Below, in pieces: positions 1 through 5,974 of a stretch of DNA of 36,787 nucleotides (the stretch's first letter is position 1; the number at the start of each line of letters is the position of its first letter). This DNA is from Myxococcales bacterium (GTDB lineage Bacteria > Myxococcota > Polyangia > Polyangiales > Polyangiaceae): NCBI GenBank assembly GCA_003151595.1, contig PLXW01000019.1:1-36787 (forward strand). The letters are read 5' to 3'. The notes beneath the pieces are model-generated. The model did not search any database. It was not told where the DNA came from and worked only from the letters and a program-made list of their open reading frames with translations. The position numbers and the translations under genes were made by a program.

Positions 1-1354
1 ACATGCGCATGTGCAGCTCGCTCTCCGAGCTCCCCGTGAACCACGCATCGTTGCTCACGTTGACGAGCAGGTTGGGGTGCACGCTCGCCGCTTCGCGCCC
101 GGCGTCCGGCAAGATGTCCTCGAAGCAGACGAGCACGCCGGCCTTCACGAGGCCGAGGTCGATCACCACGGGATGATCGCCGGGGACCATCCCGATGCCG
201 CGCACGAAGGTGCGACGAAGCCACGGCCACGATCCCGCGAACGGGACCTCTTCGCCGAACCACAAGAGGTGAAGCTTGTCGTACTCGGAGGTGAAGACGC
301 CGTCGGAGCGCGCGCCGAGGACGGCGTTGTAGCGCTCCGAGTTGGCGTCGATCGTGATCGCGCCCAGGACGAGCGGGCCGTGGATGCCGTTCTGGAACGG
401 GTCTCCGTCGCCCGCGGGGAGGATGCGCGCGCCTCGTGCGAGCACCCACGGGTACGCCGATTCGGGCCACACCGAGACGAGCGCGCCGTGCGTTTCGGCG
501 ATGCGCGTCTGCGCGGCGAGCCTCGTCACGATGGTCGGCGCGGCGACGGGGTCCCAGCGGGTCGTGGCTTCGACGGCCGGCTGAATGAGGCCAACGCGGA
601 TCGAACGAGCCGCGTCGCGACGGTGATCGATCGCCGACATGCGCGCGGCGCCGTAGGCCGCGAGGACGAGCGGGATCGCAAGCGCCAGCGCGGCGGATCC
701 ATACGACGCCCCGCGCGTACTTCGTGATCGCGCGCGGCGGATCGCGTGCGCGAGCAAGCCCGCGGAGAGCGCGAACAGCGCGGCGACTCCGCGCGCGCCG
801 ATCGTGTCGGCGAGCTGGACCATCCACGTCCACCGCGTGATCCCGTCGGCCAGCGTCCACGGGAAGACCGCGGGGACGAACGCCGCCGCGTACATCGCGA
901 TCGCAAACGCGATCGGACGCGGCACCCCCGCGCGAGCGAGCGCGCTCCGCGCCATCCCTCCCGCCGCCCACGGCAGCCCTTGCGCCAGCGCGAGGAGCAG
1001 CAGCGCGAACACGCCGGCCGCGTAAGGCAGCGGCGTGAACCGCGCGATGACCGCCGGCACGAACCGATGCGCCACGAGGCTCGCGCCGAAGCCGAACGCG
1101 AGGCCGCGCAGGGAGCCTTCGAACCATCGCGAACCCTCACCCCCGGCCCCTCTCCCGCAAGGGGAGAGGGGCAGAGAGATCGCAATGCGCTCCCCCTCTC
1201 CCCTTGCGGGAGAGGGGGCCGGGGGGTGAGGGCTTGCGGACGGCGCTTCCTCGAGCGCGTACGCCAGCATCGCCACGCCGACCCACGTGAGGATCGTGAG
1301 GTTCGTCGGCGGCGTCGTCAGCGCGTACGCGACGCCACCGAGCGCCGAGAGCAC
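1..1354 (-). CDS. lnt: Apolipoprotein N-acyltransferase (3' end outside window)
   Basis: Inner-membrane enzyme that adds the third acyl chain to the N-terminal Cys of lipoproteins. Reading the minus strand gives hydrophobic N-terminal segments, then a carbon-nitrogen hydrolase domain. All three catalytic residues are visible: Glu about 298 in WPESAYPW, Lys about 360 in YDKLHLLW, Cys about 410 in VLVCFEDILPD. Their spacing is close to that of E. coli Lnt. The last residues seen are NVSNDAWFTGSS, also family-typical, so roughly the final 100 residues lie beyond base 1. No ATG is available: an in-frame TAA at about 1424-1426 blocks upstream extension, and the first usual start is GTG at 1354, with no clear ribosome binding site. 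The frame also stays open from the TAA to 1354. The gene follows the beta-barrel gene (stop at 1427) and is probably cotranscribed. A 99-bp palindromic repeat is read through in frame at residues about 42-74. Confidence 0.9.
   Translation of the reverse strand, partial: MLSALGGVAYALTTPPTNLTILTWVGVAMLAYALEEAPSASPHPPAPSPARGEGERIAISLPLSPCGRGAGGEGSRWFEGSLRGLAFGFGASLVAHRFVPAVIARFTPLPYAAGVFALLLLALAQGLPWAAGGMARSALARAGVPRPIAFAIAMYAAAFVPAVFPWTLADGITRWTWMVQLADTIGARGVAALFALSAGLLAHAIRRARSRSTRGASYGSAALALAIPLVLAAYGAARMSAIDHRRDAARSIRVGLIQPAVEATTRWDPVAAPTIVTRLAAQTRIAETHGALVSVWPESAYPWVLARGARILPAGDGDPFQNGIHGPLVLGAITIDANSERYNAVLGARSDGVFTSEYDKLHLLWFGEEVPFAGSWPWLRRTFVRGIGMVPGDHPVVIDLGLVKAGVLVCFEDILPDAGREAASVHPNLLVNVSNDAWFTGSSESELHMRM
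1134..1232. repeat. 99-bp palindromic repeat inserted in frame in lnt
   Basis: The element begins CCCTCACCCCC and ends GGGGGGTGAGGG, and its two halves are imperfect reverse complements. Each half also holds its own hairpin (CCCCTCTCCC, GCAA, GGGGAGAGG), so it folds as one long stem or two small ones. Its length of 99 bp is 33 codons, and lnt stays open across it, adding a peptide containing PAPSPARGEGE and PLSPCGRG. The composition (C/G runs with AG-rich stretches) differs from the flanking codons. No clear target duplication is seen. It resembles short palindromic repeats scattered in many high-GC proteobacterial and myxobacterial genomes; calling it a MITE or REP-like mobile element is inference. 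Confidence 0.85.
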
Positions 1355-1426
1355 GACGGTCGCGCGGCCCGCGCGCGCACGACGCGCACGATCAGAGGGA
1401 GCGATCGCTTCGATACGGAAGCGTTA

Positions 1427-2404
1427 TCAGAAGTAGAACGTCATGCCGCCGGTGACGAGACCGCCGCCCGACGTGTTCGTCGTGCGACCCGTCGTGGGAT
1501 CCACGAACTCCGGCGCGGCCTGCGCGCCGTCGTCCGTTCGCCCGCGGATGAAGCCGCGCCCGTCGATGTTGAGCGCGAAGTGCGTCCCGAGCCTGAACTC
1601 GAGACCGCCGCCCGCTTGCCCGCCGAAGTACGTGTAGTTCGCCTGCGCGTAGTACGGCGAGGAGTCGTTCATCACGTCGGCCGTCGACCATCCGAAGCCG
1701 GCGAGGAAGTAAACCTGCACCTTCGACTTCGGGTTCACGAAGACGAGCGCGTTGAGCGCGAAGGCCGTCTCGTTGCGACGGTCGCCGTAGTAGTCGCGAC
1801 CTCCCCAGAAATCGACGTCGGCCTCGATACCGAACGCGGGGACCGGCTTGTAGCGAAGCCCGAACCCGAGCCCGCCCATCCCCGAGCTCCTCGCCGAGTT
1901 GTGGCCGAGGACGGCCCCCTCGACGCGAAGATTGAGCCCCCATTCGCGCGGGCGCGCGAGCGGCTGCGCGGGACGCGGATGGTAATAGTAAGGAGGCGGC
2001 GGCTCGCGGTACCCCGGGCCGGCATACCCCGGCGGCGGATACGCCGGCGGCGGCGGCTGGTAGACGACCACCGGCGGCGCGGGTTGATAGACGACCGGCG
2101 GCGGCGCCTGGCGATAGATCACCGTGGGCGGCGGCGGAGGCGGGGCCTCTGCCGGAGCTTCCGACGGAAGCGGCTCCAGCTTGCTCGGCGCGGGCGCCGA
2201 TTGCGGAGTCACCGGTTGGCCTGGCGGAGCCGCCGGCTTTTCCTGCGTGTCGGCGCAGAACCAGCTCCCCGGGGGACAGTTCGCTTTCGGCTGCTGTGCG
2301 AGAGCAGACGACGCGGCGAACGGGACCGCGAGGGCAAAGCAGGCGCTCACGAGCGAAGCGTGAAGGCGGCGGGCGGAACGGGGGGCGGAGCTACGGCTGA
2401 TCAT
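1427..2404 (-). CDS. Proline-rich outer-membrane beta-barrel protein
   Basis: 325 residues. A signal peptide (about 1-36, likely cleaved after ASSALA) is followed by a short segment with two cysteines in CPPGSWFC (43-50), then a Pro/Tyr-rich linker (about 60-155) built on repeats of the type PPPVVYQP, then a glycine- and aromatic-rich C-terminal half that ends in Phe (MTFYF), as expected for an outer-membrane barrel. The alternating hydrophobic pattern fits a small 8-strand barrel; the exact function is not recognisable. The ATG at 2404 is supported by AGGAGG about 10 nt upstream (complement of 2415-2420). The linker may span the periplasm or contact peptidoglycan (inference). It precedes lnt in the same direction and is divergent from the rlmI-type gene across a 254-bp gap. 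Confidence 0.8.
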   Translation of the reverse strand: MISRSSAPRSARRLHASLVSACFALAVPFAASSALAQQPKANCPPGSWFCADTQEKPAAPPGQPVTPQSAPAPSKLEPLPSEAPAEAPPPPPPTVIYRQAPPPVVYQPAPPVVVYQPPPPAYPPPGYAGPGYREPPPPYYYHPRPAQPLARPREWGLNLRVEGAVLGHNSARSSGMGGLGFGLRYKPVPAFGIEADVDFWGGRDYYGDRRNETAFALNALVFVNPKSKVQVYFLAGFGWSTADVMNDSSPYYAQANYTYFGGQAGGGLEFRLGTHFALNIDGRGFIRGRTDDGAQAAPEFVDPTTGRTTNTSGGGLVTGGMTFYF

Positions 2405-2658
2405 CGTCTACGTGCCTCCTTTCACGGCGCACGTCAGGTTGGTGTCAAAGCAACCGAGGTGCCACGAGAGTTCGAACGAAAAACAGCGAGAAAAAGCCAG
2501 TTCGACCCGCCCCGATGGCGCCGTGTGTCCCGCGGTTCACGCCGGGGAGGACAGCGCGCGCCAGCCTCCCGTCCCCGAGGGTCGTGTCGTGAAGACTGTC
2601 GCGACCGCTGCGGCAGGGGCCGCAGTGGAGGCGCCGAGTGTAGTACGAAGCTCGATTC
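2405..2658. promoter_or_regulatory. Divergent intergenic region with a 7-bp hairpin
   Basis: This 254-bp gap separates two divergent genes and must hold both promoters. A perfect inverted repeat, CTGCGGC/GCCGCAG with a 4-nt loop, lies at 2608-2625, about 33 bp before the methyltransferase start. A second small inverted repeat GGTTG/CAACC lies at 2438-2455, near the barrel gene. No convincing -35/-10 pair was found on either strand. Function is unknown; operator sites or leader structures are possible. Confidence 0.35.
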
Positions 2659-3861
2659 ATGGCGGTCGTCAGGCTGAAACCGGGTCACGTGCAGCCCCTG
2701 TGGGCGGGTCACCCGTGGGTGTACGCGCAGGCGATCGAGGCGGTCGAGGGAGATCCGACGAACGGCGCGGAGGTGAGCGTGGTCGATCCGCGCGGGAACT
2801 TCCTCGGGCGCGGGTTCTTCTCGAAGGGGTCGGCGATCCCCGTGCGCATCGTGGCGCGTGAAGAGACGAGCGTCCTCGACGCCGCGTTCTTCCACGCCCG
2901 CATCGCGCGCGCGGCCGCGAGGCGCGTCGATCTCGGGCTGCCGGGTGGACAAACGGGAGAAAGCGATCGCGCGACGACCGGGTTTCGGCTGGTGCACGCC
3001 GAAGGGGACGAGCTGCCGGGGCTCATCGTCGATCGGTTCGGGGACGCGTACGTGATGCAGCTCCTCACGAGCGGCATGAAGGCGTCCGAGAAGTGGATCA
3101 TCGACGCGCTGATCGCGCTGGGCGCGAAGACGATCCTCGATCGCACGCCCGCCACCGTCGCGAAGGCTGAAGGGTTCGAGCCGCGCGCTGACACGCTCGT
3201 TCATGGCGAGGCGCTGAAGCAGCTCGTGATGATGGAGCGCGGGCTCAAGTACCGGCTGCCGATCGAGCTCGGTCAGAAGACCGGGTTCTACTTCGATCAA
3301 CGCGGGCTGCGCGCGCGGGTCGAGGAGCTGGCGAAGGGGAAGCGCGTGCTCGATGCGTACTCGTACGTCGGCGCGTTCGCGATGGCGGCGGCGCGCGGCG
3401 GAGCGACGCACGTGGTCTCCGTCGATGAGAGCGGTCCGGCGATCGAGGTCGCGCGGCACACGGCGAAGGCCAACGGCCTCGAGGCGACGATCGAGACGCG
3501 GAAGCAGGACGCGCGAAAGCTGCTGCAGGAGACGAACGCCGAGTTCGATCTCGTCATCCTCGATCCGCCGCGGCTCGCGCCGACGAAGAGCGCGCGCGAA
3601 GGGGCGCTCGTGGCGTACGCGAAGCTCGCGGAGATGGGGTGTCGGGCGACGAAGCGCGGAGGGGTGCTCGTGCTGTGCTCGTGCTCGGCGGCGGTCGATC
3701 TCACGGCGCTCACGCGATCGCTGGCGATCGGCGCGATGCGCGCGGGCACGCAGGCGTTCGTCGTCGAGCGGCACTTCCAGGGGGCCGACCATCCAGTGAG
3801 CGCGGCGTTCGGCGAGGGGCTCTACTTGAAGGCGCTCGTGGCGCGCATCGAGTCGCGGTGA
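2659..3861 (+). CDS. rlmI: Class I SAM-dependent rRNA methyltransferase, RlmI family
   Basis: 400 residues, the usual RlmI length. The N-terminal PUA-type RNA-binding segment (about 1-75, with HPWVYAQAIE) is followed by the RlmI-type linker domain and a Rossmann methyltransferase domain. Visible motifs: VLDAYSYVGAFAMAAARGG (SAM-binding motif I), the acidic end of strand 2 in VVSVDESG, the motif IV equivalent LVILDPPRLAP, and LVLCSCSAAVD near the C-terminus. In E. coli RlmI makes 5-methylcytosine at 23S rRNA position 1962; this target is assumed from family. The ATG start gives the family N-terminus MAVVRLKPGH. The stop overlaps the GTG start of the next gene (gTGA), so the two are probably translationally coupled. 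Confidence 0.85.
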   Translation: MAVVRLKPGHVQPLWAGHPWVYAQAIEAVEGDPTNGAEVSVVDPRGNFLGRGFFSKGSAIPVRIVAREETSVLDAAFFHARIARAAARRVDLGLPGGQTGESDRATTGFRLVHAEGDELPGLIVDRFGDAYVMQLLTSGMKASEKWIIDALIALGAKTILDRTPATVAKAEGFEPRADTLVHGEALKQLVMMERGLKYRLPIELGQKTGFYFDQRGLRARVEELAKGKRVLDAYSYVGAFAMAAARGGATHVVSVDESGPAIEVARHTAKANGLEATIETRKQDARKLLQETNAEFDLVILDPPRLAPTKSAREGALVAYAKLAEMGCRATKRGGVLVLCSCSAAVDLTALTRSLAIGAMRAGTQAFVVERHFQGADHPVSAAFGEGLYLKALVARIESR

Positions 3862-4649
3862 AGCCGGTCTCGGCGCTCTCGGCCGACGAAGCGCGCGGGC
3901 TTCGTGGAGTGCTGTTCGATCTCGACGACACGCTGCTCACGCACGGCGTCTTGACGCGCGCGGCGTACGACGCGCTGTGGGCTATGAAGGACGCCGGGCT
4001 GCGGTTGCTCGCGGTGACCGGGCGGCCGAGCGGGTGGGGCGAGGTCATCGCGCGGCAGTGGCCGATCGATGCGGCGGTCACGGAGAACGGCGCGATCGTG
4101 ATCGCGCGTGACGGGAACGGCGTCGCGCGATCCGAGCGATGCGACGAGAACGAGCGCCGCGCGCGACGGGTGCGGCTCGCGCGGATCATCGACGACGTGC
4201 GCGAAGCGGTCCCCGAGGCGCGGCTCACCGACGACGTCGAGGCGCGACGCGCCGACGTGACGTGGGACATCGGCGAGCGGGTGAAGCTCCCCGAGGATCG
4301 CGTCGCCGAGATCGCGCGCGTCATCGCGCGTGCGGGCGCGCGCTCGTTCGCGTCGAGCGTCCACGTGCACGCGACGTTCGACATCGACGACAAGGCCAGC
4401 GGCACTCTTCACTACCTGGCGCGCACGTTCGGCGAAGATGCCGGCGCCGCCACCAGCTCTCGCTACGCGTTCTTCGGCGACAGCGGCAACGACGCGGCGT
4501 GCTTCGGTGCGTTCCGCGTGACGTTCGCCGTCGCCAACGTTCGGGCCCACCTGGCCCGCATCCCCGTGACGCCGCGCTACGTGGCGGCAGGCGCGATGGG
4601 GGAGGGATTCGCCGAAATCGCCCGGGAAATCGTGGCGCGGCGCGGCTAG
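3858..4649 (+). CDS. HAD-IIB family phosphatase
   Basis: 263 residues from a GTG that overlaps the stop of the preceding gene. HAD motifs are intact: LFDLDDTLL near residues 19-26 (nucleophile Asp21, acid/base Asp23), VTGRPSG (motif II Thr) and FFGDSGNDAACF (motif IV acidic pair). The cap domain lies between motifs II and III, which makes it a C2B-type cap as in Cof-like, sucrose-phosphate and mannosyl-3-phosphoglycerate phosphatases. A sugar-phosphate substrate is likely but cannot be specified. A longer in-frame ORF begins upstream at 3639 but lies over the methyltransferase; the GTG at 3858 is preferred because it is just upstream of the first HAD motif and couples the two genes. Confidence 0.8.
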   Translation: MKPVSALSADEARGLRGVLFDLDDTLLTHGVLTRAAYDALWAMKDAGLRLLAVTGRPSGWGEVIARQWPIDAAVTENGAIVIARDGNGVARSERCDENERRARRVRLARIIDDVREAVPEARLTDDVEARRADVTWDIGERVKLPEDRVAEIARVIARAGARSFASSVHVHATFDIDDKASGTLHYLARTFGEDAGAATSSRYAFFGDSGNDAACFGAFRVTFAVANVRAHLARIPVTPRYVAAGAMGEGFAEIAREIVARRG

Positions 4650-4706
4650 TCGGAGGGCGATCGCCCATCGTGCGATCCCCCCGCCCGGTGCTACCCTCCG
4701 GCCCGC
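4650..4706 (+). promoter_or_regulatory. Short leader region before argD with palindrome and -10-like box
   Basis: The 57-bp gap holds a perfect 12-bp palindrome GGGCGATCGCCC at 4655-4666 and a -10-like TACCCT at 4692-4697 preceded by TG two bases upstream (extended -10 form). From that box the transcript would begin only about 3 nt before the ATG, a leaderless or nearly leaderless message, which agrees with the absence of a Shine-Dalgarno sequence. No good -35 hexamer is present. The palindrome is built on GCGATCGC, frequent in this DNA, so it may be chance. Confidence 0.3.
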
Positions 4707-5963
4707 ATGCCGTCGAATACCGACCTCCTCGCCGTCGCCAAGCGCCGCCTCTACGGAAACTACAAGCCCGCGCCGTTCGTTCTGGCGCGGGGCAAAGGGT
4801 GCGAGCTGTTCGATCTGGACGACGAGCGCTGGCTCGATCTCTGCGCCGGCGTCGCCGTGTGCTCGGTCGGTCATGCCCATCCGGCGCTGTCGCGCGTGAT
4901 CGCCGAGCAGGCGGCGACGCTGATGCACACGTCGAACTATTTCTACAACGAGCCGAACATCCTCCTCGCCGTCGAGCTCACGCGCCGCACGGGGATGGAC
5001 CGCGCCTTCTTCTGCAACTCGGGCACCGAGGCGTGCGAAGCGCTCCTCAAGCTCGCGCGTCATCACTTCTTCGGCCTCGGCGACAAGAGTCGCCAGCGCA
5101 TCATCGCGTTCCACAACTCGTTCCACGGCCGCACGCTCGGCGCGCTCTCGATGACCGGCACGCCGAAGTACCGCGAAGGCTTCGGCGATCTCGGCGCGGT
5201 GACGCACGTGACGTACGGGAAGATCGACGAAGTGAAGAAGGCGATGGGCAAGGACGTCGCCGCCGTCATCGTCGAGCCGCTGCAAGGCGAAGGGGGAGTG
5301 TGCCCGCCGCCGCCTGGTTTCTTGAAGGCGCTGCGCGCGCTGTGCGACGAGAACGGCTCGCTGCTTCTCCTCGACGAAGTGCAGACCGGGCTGGGGCGAC
5401 TCGGGCGCTTCCTCGGGAGCGACGGGCAGGGGGTTCAGGCTGACGCGATCGCGCTCGCCAAGGGGCTCGGCGGCGGGTTTCCGATCGGCGCGATGCTCAC
5501 CAGCGAGAAGGTGGCGAACGCGCTGCCGCCCGGCACGCACGGCTCCACGTTCGGCGGCAACCCGCTGGGGAGCGCGGCGGCGCTCGCGGTGCTCAAGATC
5601 CTCGACGACGAGAAGCTCGTCGAAGGGGCGAAGACGAAGGGCGAGGCGCTGGGGAAGATGCTCGACGAGCTCGTGAGCGCAATCCCCGAGGTGTGCGAGA
5701 GCGCGCGCGGCGAAGGGCTGCTGCGTGGGCTCGTGCTTCGCGATGGGTACGTCGCGCGCGGAGTGCTGCCGATCGTGCAGGAGAACGGCGTGCTGCTGAC
5801 CGCGGCAGGTGATCGCGTGCTGCGCTTCTCGCCGCCGCTGGTGGTGAGCATCGCGGAGCTCGAAGAAGGGGTGCGCGCGGTTCGGATCGCGTGCGAGCAG
5901 CTGCGCGCCGGAGATCGCAGCTCGGAGACGATGACCGCGGCGAAGCCCGCGCTGCGCACCTGA
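4707..5963 (+). CDS. argD: Acetylornithine/succinyldiaminopimelate-type aminotransferase
   Basis: 418 residues, class III PLP-dependent aminotransferase. It transfers an amino group between N-acetylornithine and 2-oxoglutarate in arginine synthesis, and often acts on N-succinyl-LL-diaminopimelate in lysine synthesis. Visible features: LDLCAGVAVCSVGHAHP near the N-terminus, FFCNSGTEACEALLKLAR (phosphate-binding), NSFHGRTLGALS, LLLLDEVQTGLGR (cofactor Asp), and the Schiff-base lysine about 252 in ALAKGLGGGFPIGA, followed by GTHGSTFGGNPL. These fit ArgD better than ornithine or GABA aminotransferases, although substrate choice within class III is not certain from motifs. The next gene starts 11 nt after the stop, so the two are probably in one transcript. 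No other arginine gene is nearby. Confidence 0.85.
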   Translation: MPSNTDLLAVAKRRLYGNYKPAPFVLARGKGCELFDLDDERWLDLCAGVAVCSVGHAHPALSRVIAEQAATLMHTSNYFYNEPNILLAVELTRRTGMDRAFFCNSGTEACEALLKLARHHFFGLGDKSRQRIIAFHNSFHGRTLGALSMTGTPKYREGFGDLGAVTHVTYGKIDEVKKAMGKDVAAVIVEPLQGEGGVCPPPPGFLKALRALCDENGSLLLLDEVQTGLGRLGRFLGSDGQGVQADAIALAKGLGGGFPIGAMLTSEKVANALPPGTHGSTFGGNPLGSAAALAVLKILDDEKLVEGAKTKGEALGKMLDELVSAIPEVCESARGEGLLRGLVLRDGYVARGVLPIVQENGVLLTAAGDRVLRFSPPLVVSIAELEEGVRAVRIACEQLRAGDRSSETMTAAKPALRT

Positions 5964-5974
5964 CGAGGGTCACG

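Noticed and set aside
2434..2455. TTGACA on the minus strand upstream of the barrel gene
   Set aside because: A perfect -35 hexamer, but at 16-18 bp spacing the only candidate -10 is GTGAAA, which touches the ribosome binding site; not a credible promoter.
746..2677. 643-residue plus-strand ORF, very Arg-rich
   Set aside because: Antisense shadow of the barrel protein and lnt genes; Arg/Pro/Gly-rich nonsense composition and no family motifs.
4655..4666. GGGCGATCGCCC palindrome as a specific operator
   Set aside because: GCGATCGC-type words are frequent throughout this DNA, so a regulator site cannot be argued from sequence alone.
3822..5540. 572-residue minus-strand ORF
   Set aside because: Runs opposite to the HAD phosphatase and argD, both of which have clear motifs; composition is Arg/His/Ala-rich as expected from high-GC antisense frames.
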